From Capitulum mitella (Eukaryota > Arthropoda > Thecostraca > Pollicipedomorpha > Pollicipedidae): DNA of 64,000 bases. The DNA is taken from contig CP099842.1 of the NCBI GenBank assembly GCA_030062745.1, positions 25,019,822-25,083,821 on the forward strand, given 5' to 3'. Made by a program: the position numbers and the translations under genes. Of the stretch, positions 46,481 to 58,085 are shown in pieces; position 1 is the first letter of the stretch, and every line of letters starts with the position of its first letter. The notes below the pieces were generated by a model. That model was not told the DNA's origin. It worked only from the letters and a program-made list of their open reading frames with translations, and ran no database searches.

Positions 46481-49369
46481 ATGATCCGTCAGGCTGTCCG
46501 GCGGGCGACTTTTTGGGCGGCGTCAGCGGACCACTAACAGGCGCTATTGGCTTCGGGCGTTTTTCGGGCCTCTGATGGACGGCAGAGATAATCATTGTAC
46601 GACTGGTGTCGTTTCCCACTTCTGGAGCAGAATGACGTGATCTTTTTGGAAAGGATGAAGATGTCAAGTGAGCGTCGCAGGAACTGGGATGCACTGTCAC
46701 GTGACGTCCAACATTGGTGGACTACGTCCTAACACATTAAGACCTCAAGACAAATGCTGGCTTGGTTTTGGAACATCAAGAATTATGGTGAAGTTGCCAG
46801 AGGCATCCTCACAATTGGAAAAAATGTAATTGTCTTGGAGAGGATGTAGATGAAGGATGTATGGAACTCATAGGGAATTCGATAAGCCGGTTTCGAGACA
46901 TCCGGCAGTAGGGGAAACGTCATATGTCGAACGATAAGCATTATACAGCATACATGGACAAATAGAATGTTTCGCAATGGACCTCGGCCCTTTCAAATAG
47001 TTATATATAGACGTAAACAATAGCTGGGCGTAGCCATGCAGTGTACACTTAAAATTGTATCCGGTTGTGATTGAATGCCGCTTTAGTTTCCACAAGTTTG
47101 TAAATATATATTTATATACTTTACGCGTAACATAATTCCCATTCCATGATGACTCAGGTGGTAACTCAAAGCGAAACACAGGATATAGCGGTAAGCACAC
47201 CTACAGTACCGCTGGCTGCGAAAGTTTTTCGAGTTTTTGGGCAAAAACGTATTTTTCGCGGATCGCCACCGAAACAATAAAGTAGGGCTAACACAAAGTT
47301 TTCAAAAGTACGGATAATGCTAAGGGTTCAAAATTATCCGGGACAGCTGCCTGCCTACGCCTTCCGCTTTCATCAGCCATGCGACGTGAAAGAAGCTCAC
47401 TCCAACCCTCGTAGAAACCACACATATTCTAATTTCAGGCTCCCAGGGATATGTAAATTAACTCATAATACTATTCACTCACTCTTGAGGCGGTTCACGA
47501 CCCTGAACATGCTTGGCGGCGTCTATTTCATCGACGTTAACCGGCAGCCGCTCGGTGCCAGAATCCCCCACTCTGCCCACAGAGACTCCGAGGCAAAGTC
47601 CCAGTTCCTGTCACGTGTTGTGCCCTCTAATCTGTGATCGAGGGGCTGGCTGTTTGACCGACTGCCGGAGTGGCGGGTCGCCAGCTCATAACGGCGCCTC
47701 GAATGACTCAGCACTATCCCAAAATTATGACTGCAAAGGCACGTAAAAGATGACAAGCGGGAAAAACTCCACCTTGCCCGATGCTGCCTCGAACACTCCT
47801 GTTGTTTCTGCTTGCTGCAATCTTATTTTGGTTTCCTCTTGCTGCTTTGCGTCATTCACATCATTCAAAACATGGCGAACCGTGGGATGCTGCGTCCATG
47901 GCTGGTGGTGGTGCTAAGTGCCATGTTTGTTGCATTTCGCCCCCTAATCCAAGAACATGCGGTGTATATGGAGAAAAAATGTCATTTCGTCTATCAAATA
48001 TGAATAAGTTGTTCTAGGGGTGGCACTTTCGTTCAGAACCACATTCTTCGCTAGGTCTTTCAGAATACCAAAATCTGACATGTCTTCACTTGGTTTATTT
48101 AGTCTTCGCTTAGTGCTCATTGTAATAGAAGGGTCAAACCATAGTTCGGAAACGCTACGTTTACGGGTCTACGACACTGGAATTTCGCCTGACACTGATA
48201 TGATTGATGGCCTGGAAAGCTAATCCGATTACGTTGGGAAACGGTTACGATTGTGATTACAGGCCACTTTTAGCGATCTTTACTCGTGCGGAATGTCAGG
48301 CGGCCTGCGTGGTTATTCTGGTACATCTATTTGCCGCGAAGTAAGCAGCTTTCTTCTAAAGAGCATATTGCACAAACTATACGAGCACGCCATTAGCATC
48401 CAAATTATTCATGGGAGATCGTTTCATGATTGCTTTTGTATCGTTTGGCCGTCGGGAATTATGCCAATTTCGATGCACACAACACACATCGTGTACAGGG
48501 TGAATGCAGAGGATGATAAACAACCCTATGGTTGTCTAAACACCTTTTTGTTTTATATTAAGTGAGTACTTTCACAAATACTACGCGTTGCAGGTCTCCA
48601 GTCATCTGTAATTACCAACCTTTAATTTTCGGGTGGTAATTGAGGACACTTAATTATCGTTTTCATAAATGCTTTAATGATCTAGTTACATAGCTTATTT
48701 AACCCATTTCCTCTCGTGCTGGAAACGAAAATGTAGCAACACAATATGAACATTAGAGGCGAAATGGGCCATTTATTCTACGCTTCTGCATGACGTCATC
48801 AAGTAGACAGATATGCAGCATTTTCCGGAGTCTAAGTTTCGTGAACAACAGGCTAGTGATTTTGATTCAGAATTTCCCTGTTTTCATTTGAATGTGTAAA
48901 TGGCGCTGATCACAAAAGACCCCATTGTTTAGGCCTTGGTCAGAAAACCACAGCGATGAAATCCCAGGCTGTGAAGGTGTGTCAATGCATAAAGCAGCAT
49001 GTCATTGACCCAAGATTTAGCACTTCGTGGTTTCCGTCGTTCCTGGTGTGCTCGTTCGCGGTTTGCTAACAGGTGGCCCATTTCTTGTGAACTAGATGTC
49101 TTGTCATTTCCTGGTATCTCATTATCTCCGGCAGCACGCCCTGTTGACAACGGGAAACGCGGAGCTGGCAGACATTCCTGTTTATCTGGATGCGGCTGAC
49201 GCACGATGATGCTATGCCGGCGTCCTCGTGGCCACGGCGAAGTCTGGAATGTCAAGCTTGTTTCTGCAGCGATTCGCTGTAGGCGTCCGAATTACTGACT
49301 CAGACAATGACTGAGAATACATGAGTCACTGAGAGCGGCACTCGCGTTGCGCTTGGCAGTATGGCAAAC
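46481..49369. other. unassigned AT-rich stretch
   Basis: Nearly 2.9 kb. A minus frame at 48929-49255 (108 codons, ending HSLGFHRCGFLTKA) has protein-like composition but no recognised family and no clear splice context. No repeats were noticed. Confidence 0.45.
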
Positions 49370-49374
49370 GAGGG

Positions 49375-49518
49375 AGGGAGACGAGGAGAGAGAAGGAAAT
49401 GCATGGGGAGAGTAAGATGTGGGACGGAAACTAGAGGGTATCGGGAGGGACGTAGTGGAGAAAGGTATTGCAGAGAAGAAGGTAGGGAGTCAAGAGACAA
49501 GAAAGCGGCAGGAGACAA
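49375..49518 (+). repeat. polypurine-rich tract
   Basis: About 140 bases are dominated by A and G (GGGAGGGAGACGAGGAGAGA core at the left), immediately left of a CpG island. It has the composition that can form triplex DNA. Confidence 0.75.
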
Positions 49519-49559
49519 GTGCTAGTCGGAAAGGCGCTCAGCTACTCTTCAGAACTGCT

Positions 49560-49860
49560 TCCTCGTGGGTTGCGTGCACGCCCGCGGAGTCGGTGTATCC
49601 GCCCGGTCCTGCTCGCGGTCCGAGCGCCGGCCGGTATTCGGGTCTCGGCCCGAGCCGCGGCTCGCTGTTCCCGGCGGCCGCCGGCTGCAGGCCGACCCAC
49701 CGCGGGATCGATCTCGCCCGGCGCTGCGCCCGGCGCAAATTAATGGCCTTTCATTGGAAATAAGGCCGCGTCCGGGCACCGAGCCCCGGCCGCTCACCTG
49801 TCCGGATTGGGCGGTTCGTCGGACGCGCGGCTTAACGCCGGCTGTCGCGGCATGCAGAAT
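49560..49860. promoter_or_regulatory. CpG-rich island 13 with a homeodomain-type core
   Basis: CpG-rich patch interrupted at 49737-49760 by an AT-rich AAATTAATGGCC word followed by TTTCATTGGAAAT. The pattern of a GC-rich block around a short TAAT core recurs near 14513 and 60373. Confidence 0.45.
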
Positions 49861-51156
49861 GCAGCAGCCCCCAAAGTGGCCGATACGTAGCATCGACCGC
49901 CCTAACTGGTGACGTGGTCCCGAGGTAGCGCGAGGTAAGCGCCATGGAATTGGCCGAGAACGAAGTGGAAGCGCTGGAAAACCGATCCAGTCCGACTGCA
50001 GGCACGGAAATGTTTTAATGAATTCGTCGATCTGAGTCGTCATTTTCTCGCTCGGTTAAACCACAGACAACTTTCAGAAATTCAGAAATACTGATCCCAT
50101 CTTAGCCACCCTGTGGAATGAGAAGATCTAGATCAGAATTAGATGTTTGGAGAGCCAAAAGACTGCGTCAAAAAAGTTATGTGGCTCCGAATCGGAAAAC
50201 ATACACTACATTCCCAGAAAATGACACAAATGCCTTATCGGCCAGACTCCAATAGCTACGGAAGAGACTGATTTGCTAAATTAGTCAGTTGTTCAGGGCT
50301 CTGAAGAACTAAACAACTAAAAATAATCCCATGACCTTGTAGACATATTTTTTCATCGGCTGATCACGCACACAGACCGGTGCAATTAGTGGCGACGTTC
50401 CAGTCCCCGACGAAATAACTGAATCCGTATACGACAGTGCGACTTTTCTCATGAAAAATGGATGTGTCATGGATGGGCAGATAGCCCCGTTCCACAAACC
50501 CCAGGATTAACGGTCTTAACGGCCTTGGTGACGTTGTATCTGAGTCGTTTTAAAGCCCAGTATGATAAACGGTTAAAGGCAAACAGTGTCGGTCTTAGTC
50601 GATTCTTAATGCTGCTTTTGTCCCATGCAAAATCCATCACGTTCTATCCAAAATCAAAATGAATGCACTGATTAACTCGTCTGGTGCACGATATGCGTTG
50701 TCAATCTAATGGACTGATCGCACTTTAAATGAATCATTTTTTGTGTCAGTGGAGTCAATTTCTCATTATTTTCCTAGTTTCTGTGACTTCGCTACAAATT
50801 AGACAAGAAATACGTCCAACGTTATCCTTACTACCGTTACATTTGGTCGTGCATACGGCCCCAGATTTATATCATCTTCTAAGGCTGCAATAGCGGCGAA
50901 ACATTTTTAAAGTTACGAGAGCAAATTTAGTTTGCCAAGTCCTTTCGCGTTTTGCGATGCCACAGAGTTCGTCCCACATTTTCCATACTTACTTGCGGTT
51001 AAACTATAGGAAGGTCTCGCGCAGAAAACTTGGCACGAGGTTTTCCTGCATTCTGTCTCCTGAACAGCTTGTGTTTACTTTGATTCTGAACGAAATATGA
51101 AGCACGAAACAAGAGACGTAGTGTTTCGTAGTTATTTGGAATTTCCTGCATTTTTT
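49861..51156. other. unassigned stretch
   Basis: No gene, RNA or repeat could be supported. Confidence 0.5.
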
Positions 51157-52498
51157 ATCAACCCGCGCAGTAGAAGGGGGTTTCGCGCTAACGAGCACTG
51201 GAAGGGAGGGCACAAAAGTGCCCCCTTCCGATTTCGGAAACGGGAAGAGCTAGAGACACAGAATTTATGAACGGGGCGGGACTACAACGATTTACATTGT
51301 GTGCAATTGATGACCCTAGGTTAATATATTCAAGGTCAAATGGGGTAGAAAGATCAGCTTTGTACACTTTCTCGGCCCGTACAGGCCATTCCGTACAACT
51401 TTTTGAACGAAACGGGAAAAGAGTGTTTGTTTGAGCGTTAAAACGTGGAATACGACGCTTTCCATTCATCTGGCGTCTCGACGGTGGATTTCGGGTCGAA
51501 GTCATGTCAGGTCATTGACCTATGACGTCATTTTTTTCACATTTTGCAGATCAGATTCCGAGCAACACGGGATGGCTTGAGTGTGAATAAAGGTGCTACA
51601 CGCATCTTTTTGACGTATTTTCAGTGAAGGTAACCGGCATCGGTACATTTGATCACTTCCAGCGTTTATATTTAAGTATGTATGTATATGGATATATGTA
51701 TTTACATGTGAGTATCAATGTGCCAAACGTGTTTTTGATAGAGTCTTTGAATCCATTTTCATACAAATCGACATACTGCAAAGCAGATCTGGACCAGGTC
51801 GCAAAATAATTGCTCTTGACCTTTGATGATCTTTACCTGAAATGACCCTGGTATATATGAGCGTATCCATGTGTGCTCACGTGTTTTTATTACGGTCTTT
51901 GAATGCATATTTCATACTAATCGACATCTCGCAAGGCAAATCTGGACCAGGTACCAAGATATTTGACCTTCACCTTTGATGATCTTGGCCTTCAATGACC
52001 CTGGTATATGTAAGCGTATCAGTATGCGCACACGCGTTTTTATTATGGTCTTTGAATGCATATTTCATACAAACCGACATGTTGCAAAGCAAATCTGGAT
52101 CAGGTCACAAGCAGTTTGACCTTGACCTTTGATGACCTTTTTTTTTTTTTTCTTTTTTTCTTGACCCTTGTTGACCCTGGTTTTGATCTTGCTACATTCA
52201 TTACTTATGCCCGAATGACGCCGCGTGATTGTGTTCCAACGGTAATCTTAGGTAGAACGCTGGTCCTTTCAGAAGGTTCCCATTCGTCAGCGACAACCAT
52301 CGTTCTCGTAATATTTGTTTGACTTCACATGCTTGAAACTTCAAAAATATCCGACCGATTTCCGATTTTTCTGCGTCAATCGACGACTTATTTGATTGCC
52401 ATAACTGTCACAAAGTAGCAGCAACCAGCTCCGATCCGTTCTTGAGATATTTAAGAAAAACGGGGGGGGGACAAAAACCCTTCCAGTGCGCGTGTTAA
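51157..52498 (-). mobile_element. family A non-autonomous DNA transposon, copy A3 (1.34 kb, inverted)
   Basis: In reverse orientation it starts at TTAA (52495-52498) followed by CACGCGCACTGGAAGGG. It follows A1 closely, sharing AGGACCAGCGTTCTACCTAA and the right-end region, and ends with the outer motif at 51161-51180 beside a decayed TTAA. It is about 340 bp longer than A1 because of the tandem units at 51690-52171. No transposase. Confidence 0.88.
51690..52171 (-). repeat. three 153-bp tandem units inside family A copy A3
   Basis: TGACCCTGG, marking the unit boundary, lies at 51843, 51996 and 52172 (spacing 153 and 176). The last unit is lengthened by a T-rich tract at 52139-52161. Each unit carries GACCAGGT- or GATCAGGT-type words, TTGAATGCATATTTCATAC, a GTGTGC/ACGCG word and clustered TGACCT sites. 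A1 has a single such unit and A2 about one and a half. Confidence 0.85.
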
Positions 52499-53834
52499 AG
52501 CAATGTTTTACAACCAAGTTTCTTGCAGATTTGAAAATGTATCTGTATTCATTATACTTAGATAATTAGTCACACAAAATGAAGGACCAAACTCCATTAC
52601 ATGCATACTTAATCATCTTCAATGTGATTGAAATATAATAATTTGAGAAGGTATCAGAACCCAGAGAGCCTGATTACTGTGCTGATTTCGATGGCAGAGC
52701 CCATGTAAGGCTACTCAGCTACTTCATTCAGACATATGGGAATGAACTTTTTGGGCTTGGCCAGGTAAACTCCATGTTTTAAATCTCGGCCATTGACACA
52801 GTTTCCGGCAACTCGCTATGCTCGTGCCAGAAACTGTGTCACTGACCTCGATCTAGAACATTCCGTTTTATTGGCATCGTTCCAGAATATATATTCATAA
52901 ACTGCGTGGAAGAAAGCACTCTGCTGCATTTGTCAACAATAACGGGCCGATTATCTGGCTGCTGCGTTCGAAAACCAAGCTAGCTAGCCAAGTCCATTTG
53001 CACCCGTTTTGTGGTCATCAATAACTGGTCATTTTTATGCGTGTTAATACAACTAACGTTTCCACAAACAGAATGCCTTTCCGCCATGGAAAAAAAGTGC
53101 ACAAAGCGTCTCTAGTCTGTGGTGTTTTTTCCTTCTACTCAGGCAAGTATTTTGATTCCAACATTGCGGGTTTTCACAGGCTTTTTGATAACTGTAAGCT
53201 CCAGAACTTCTTTGCTAATTAGCAACATGTTATAGAAACTAAGTTCAACGAAAACGGGTACGTGGAGTCTGCACTCTATTTTAAATATACTAGCATATTT
53301 AATGTGTTCCGTTATACCTTACTCTAAGTTCAAAAGAAAGTTCATCAGACGCTGTGACCATGAGCCATAAACTTTTCTGAGTTTGTCGCGAAGCGTCCGC
53401 TTTTGAAATGTTTAGGCGAGGCGTGCAAAGTTTTCGGGCGGCATAATCTAGGTGACGACTGGAGCGGCCAGCCAGTTTGAGCCGGGTGCTTCTGCCTGAA
53501 CAGAGTTAAAATGCGAGGCGCTGAAAATCAGCAGGTTTAGTTCAGCACTGTTTGCCGTGTATCAGTTTTGGCTTGCGACAAAGCTTGTGTAAGGCCCTCG
53601 GAAAAAACGTGCTCTCCCGAAATGCGGCGAACTAAGAAACAGGTTCATGGCAATCTGCATTTGCACAGTTTCTGGGGAAAAAGGAAAGTGGCCCTGCAAC
53701 GACGGTTGCTTTTGCATGCATCTTTTTGTTTTTGTTGTTTGTTGCTGATGTTCATATGAACAATGGAATGTGCCAAAGAAGCTTAAAAAAAGTAGCGTTT
53801 GGAAAACAATTACATTTTGCTTTCGAATTTTGTT
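52499..53834. other. unassigned stretch with one strong hairpin
   Basis: Apart from the hairpin at 52794-52841, no gene or repeat is supported. Confidence 0.5.
52794..52841. other. 17-bp hairpin
   Basis: TGACACAGTTTCCGGCA (52794-52810) and its inverse TGCCAGAAACTGTGTCA (52825-52841) pair with a single mismatch around a 14-base loop. The stem is too short for a typical animal pre-miRNA and no T-run terminator follows, so the role is unknown. It may be a very small inverted-repeat remnant. Confidence 0.7.
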
Positions 53835-55058
53835 TTAACCCGTCCCCGACTGGGGGGCAGTTGGCTGCCCCCCCCGAGGTTTTTCTAGGATTGCGAGAGA
53901 ACCAACAAACACAGAGTCACGAAACTTTGTGTACCTTTTGCTTCATCAATTTTACATCTCGTGTCAAGATTTTGACCTCAGGTCAGGTCAGGTGCCTGAC
54001 CTAGGTCAGATCAAACAGACCTATGTCAAAAAAATTAAGCGCCCTCTAACTTTTTCGCAAAACAAGATATCTCAATAACACTTTCAGGGATTAGTGAACG
54101 TGATAGATGCAACAAATCCCCTATCTCAGGTTTTTTGGAATTTTCCGGGTCATTGACCTAAGGTCAAGCCAATTTTTTAACACATGTCGTTTTTTTCGGA
54201 AATTGACGGAATATTTCATAATATTTTTAGTGTGGAGTGAAGCAGACACCTAGTTACCGTCATTGGGCAAAGAATCAATGACTGTCAGCCACTGACCTGA
54301 GATCAGGTCACGAATAATTGTAGTGAGCCAAAATGTACCACCGTCAAAATCGGCGATGAATTACTCAGAATGGGCAGAAAATGGCACAACTAGATTGCAC
54401 GGACGTAAGTAACACCAGGAACTTCAAAAAGTTTGAAAAAATCCATATTTTGGAAATAAACATGCTCTCGCGAATAAAGCTCCGCCAATTGTGTACATTG
54501 GTAACTAATGAACTTTTCCAAAATTTAAGCATGAAATCCCATCACAAGGACCATTAAAATCAATAAAATATACGTAGATCGTCTTTTTTCGCGAAAATAA
54601 AGGAACGCTAAAATTAGTTTCCGTCAATTTGTTACCGCATACGGCAGCGGCGCACGCGTACAGCTGCCGCGAGAAATGCCGTGTCTTTAACTCAACGTTT
54701 CGGCGTATATATTGAACAAATCTGGGAAATTAGACGTGTATCGGCATCCGTGGACCCTTACTTGTGCGCTGGTGCCTTTGCCTATGCGTTTTTAGTCACA
54801 GCCCTTGAGATTCAGGTCATTTCTCGTTCTCATGCAGTCGGCTATGAGTAAACATATATAGGGCGTAACACTGTTGACATATTATCTAAAACTAAAAATG
54901 AGTCCAGTTTCGAGCTCTACTTGTCACAAGCTTTCCAACGGTGTGCTTATTTTTATCGTGCGATCAACCGTTCGTGAGTTAGAGGGGGGCGGCCAACTCC
55001 CCCCCCCCCACCCCAGTCGCCCATGTTCGAAACGGACCGACGGTTGTGCGCGGGTTAA
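53835..55058 (+). mobile_element. family B non-autonomous DNA transposon, complete copy B1 (1.22 kb)
   Basis: Bounded by TTAA at both ends (53835-53838 and 55055-55058), with terminal CCCG and CGGG just inside. CGACTGGGGGGCAGTTGGC lies near the left end, and an inverse match (GGCCAACTCC, a C/G run, CAGTCG) near the right. No transposase frame. TTAA with CCC/GGG tips fits piggyBac-type elements (inference). The left part carries many TGACCT/AGGTCA sites, including TGACCTCAGGTCAGGTCA at 53973-53990 and the palindrome TGACCTAGGTCA at 53997-54008. Confidence 0.88.
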
Positions 55059-55404
55059 TGCAGCACACTGCCAAAACGTTTTTCGCAAGACCTTTTACTT
55101 CTAAATTTGATTATACATTGGGACAATGTGTTCTGGAAAATTGACATGGTTCTAACTGAAGGTTGAACAACGGAATGAAACAACAAAAATGAACAACGGT
55201 AAATTGATAATAATGGTAATTGATGCCAGACCAACAAAACGGTATATATGTGACATGAAATCATAATGTGAAAAAACTGCGCATCGGGCCGTCGCCAGTC
55301 GTGATAGATACTGTTGAACGAATGCTGGCGTTATGAAGGAGGGAATGAAAATAGTTTTCCTGCGGAAGTCACCATGATTAAACGCTACTGCAGACTTCGA
55401 CGAT

Positions 55405-55495
55405 ATTTATTCTCTCTCTCCCTCTGCCTCTCTCTCTTTCTCGTCCTCTCTTTTCCTCATTTCCCTTCCTTCTGCCCCACCTTTTCCCCCGAACC
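55405..55495 (+). repeat. polypyrimidine tract
   Basis: About 90 bases are almost only C and T (TTCTCTCTCTCCCTCTGCCT at the left, TTTTCCCCC at the right). A splice-acceptor or triplex role is possible, but no exon is evident just after it. Confidence 0.8.
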
Positions 55496-55509
55496 CTTGT
55501 GTGCTGCTC

Positions 55510-55830
55510 AAACAAGATGGCCAATATTTCCCCTGGCATCTATTAATTAACGCCAGGAGCTCCCAAACAGGCGCACGCCGACTGGTAAAGTTTTCTTCCA
55601 GTCAGGCCAAAGCCAACACCCTAATGAAGCGTGTGGCGTTTTTTTATAAGCGGATTATGGTGATTGTTCGTTGTCAAATTACGTCGGCTCCACTGCTGGC
55701 TGACAGATGGCAATTTCATCCTTCCCCAGGCGAAGGGTTCTCCGATAATTGCTCCGTAGAGGCGCAGCCAATGAACGACCCTAGTCCAATGAATTTTAAC
55801 GGGGATATCCAGGGACTACGTTGTAATTAG
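55510..55830. promoter_or_regulatory. candidate cis-regulatory block
   Basis: A cluster of distinct transcription-factor words: YY1-type CAAGATGGCC (55513-55522), TTAATTAA (55543-55550), a TALE/E-box composite TGACAGATGG (55701-55710), a GATAATTG homeodomain word (about 55744) and CCAAT (55768-55772). It lies immediately after the polypyrimidine tract. Motif density alone is weak evidence, and the block could equally be neutral sequence. Confidence 0.25.
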
Positions 55831-57659
55831 CTGTGCCGTAAGCACGTTGTTTCTTTGTTCTTTTGGCTGTTTTAATGTTTGGTTGGCTTAATAATTTGTT
55901 CTTTTAATGCTCCTATTATTATGATGATGAGCATAATTGGTGGCATTGCAGTAGTCACCACCAAAAGAGAAACAACAGGAGTTTGCATCGAAAATTTGCT
56001 GGTGTTGGTTATTGTTTAGAAATTCCGCCTTTGCCGTAAATTAGGGGTGCCTCCTGTTCCCGACCAAAACCGGTCTCTACAGTTATACCATAGCCGAGTC
56101 TTTGCAGTTATACCATAGCCGAAGTCGGAGCCACAGTCATTTATACGATATCATATTCAGGCCAGGACCAATAAAGGTGCCGTAGCAAACCAATGCCGAA
56201 GCGAGAGGCATGAATCTGTCTCACGACTTGAGAGGTAACGTCCAACATATCCTTTCGCTTCGTCGTTTCTGGGTTTGTCCGATAATCCTCACCTAAATAT
56301 CGCCTCGGGTGGGTAAGATACGCGAAATTTCTACTTTCTTTTTCCGCAGTCCCCAATAACCTCGTCTGCTAGATTCTTCGACAGCATCACTGATTCAGTG
56401 AAATCCGCTCATGCTTCACCATATGGCTCGTTCTTCATTCCGTGCGAGAAATTCTGGCTTCCAAAGGGTGACTAGGAAGGATATCACTTTTTCAAACCAA
56501 CTGGAGGTTCCCATCCGCCCGTTTTCTAGGGGAATTCCAAATCCCTGTGATTGCTCACTCCAGTGTCCCACATGGCTGACAAATCTTTGGGAACGCTCAG
56601 TCAAAATGGGGGAGGGGAGCGAAGCACCCACAGAAGAACGAAAAACTACGCCCATAGTGACAAGCAAATTTCGGCGTAATCCAAACAATGATGTATGTCT
56701 GTTGGATGTTGTCTGTTACAGTGTTCGGTAAATGTATGTCTGTTGGTCTTTCTCTTATTTCTAAAATTCCTCAAAGCCTCTGTCACGCAATTTCAGTTCT
56801 CGCGACTAAAGGACAGTGGAGGGGCAAAGATCGTTTAAAAAGTGTGGCGGCGGCAGTCCAGTTAGTAACGTACTCGGCAAGGCTTCTCGGCATCCTTTGC
56901 GACCACCAAATACCCAGCAACTATTTTCCTGGTTGTTGTTCATTGCCGCCAAGGCTCTGGGCCTAATCGTACCATTACGGCCACGGGGACGGTGGCATTA
57001 ATGCTTTCCTCGGGGGCTGTGGAGTCGTCTACTGCTCAAGGCTAGTCCGTCGCCCCGAGGCGGTGCGTGACCCACTACCCGGCTGGGTTTAGTCTTTATC
57101 TACATTAGGTATTAGGTGGAATATCGCTGCCTGTGTTCAATCAATGCGGATGAGGACTGGGCCGTGTATACATATGGTGTATGAGCCTTGCCCTGGTGCG
57201 ACTCACCACTGTGTGCCTTATGCGTGCGAAGCTCTTCGAGGTATGCTGTAGAAGTGTTTTACTGTTGCTGTCGAATCATAAGCCCTGTTTTTTCAACCTT
57301 CGTACTGAGTCAGTACACCTGAGCCTGACCCATGACTGTTTTGAATGGCGTCATTTCGTCTAAAGCAATGAAAAAATACAGTTCAGTAATCTTGCTGGTT
57401 TCGGCTATATCTGAAAACACTTCAGAATACTTCAAACAACTGTTCTTTATCTACATCCGAAAACCTGAGCAGCCTGAGTTAGACCCGGCACAGTCACATA
57501 TGCTTCTCGCTGTTACACTAGCCATTTTGGCACTGGGACGGCCGAATTTAACTTGCCCGATCTCTTCTGGCTCGGTCGTTAAATCTAGACCGCGTCGTCA
57601 GCGGGGTAATCGAAGAGCGAACGCTATATCACGCGTCAGTAATTACGAAAGGATCATTT
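55831..57659. other. unassigned stretch with a 25-bp duplication
   Basis: CAGTTATACCATAGCCGA occurs at about 56080 and 56105, a two-unit direct repeat of about 25-26 bp. Nothing else is recognised. Open frames of 90-110 codons at 56411-56731 show no motif. Confidence 0.5.
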
Positions 57660-58085
57660 TCTGATCGGCCGGGCATGATCAGAAGCAGGCTGTCTCCCTC
57701 AGAGCCACCCTGTCGATGGCCCCACGCGCGCTGTCCAGAGGACGTGCACGGCCGACCGCGGCCTGCAATAACATGCTGCCGGCTGTCCACCCCGCCTCAC
57801 CCCCGTCACGCGTCGCCGTCCTCCCTGAGAGGCGTCTGTCGCCGGGCACGAAGCTCGCCGACTCGACGTGCGGCCAAAGACGCCGAGGCGTTCACGGCAG
57901 CCAATATCGGGCGCGGCGGCGAGCTGACGGCGTCTGGCGGTAATTTCTGGCCGTCTCCGGAGTCGTGATCGGAGCGGAGCGGCCGCCGGCCCCGGCACGT
58001 CGCCCCGACAGGGATTAGCCGCGCTGGGGCGTGCCTCGATCCTGTCGCAGAGCCTCGCCCGCCGGCTGCCGAGCTGGAGACAAAG
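57660..58085. promoter_or_regulatory. CpG-rich island 14
   Basis: GC- and CpG-rich patch of about 425 bp. Open frames on both strands reflect composition. No domain is recognised. Confidence 0.45.
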
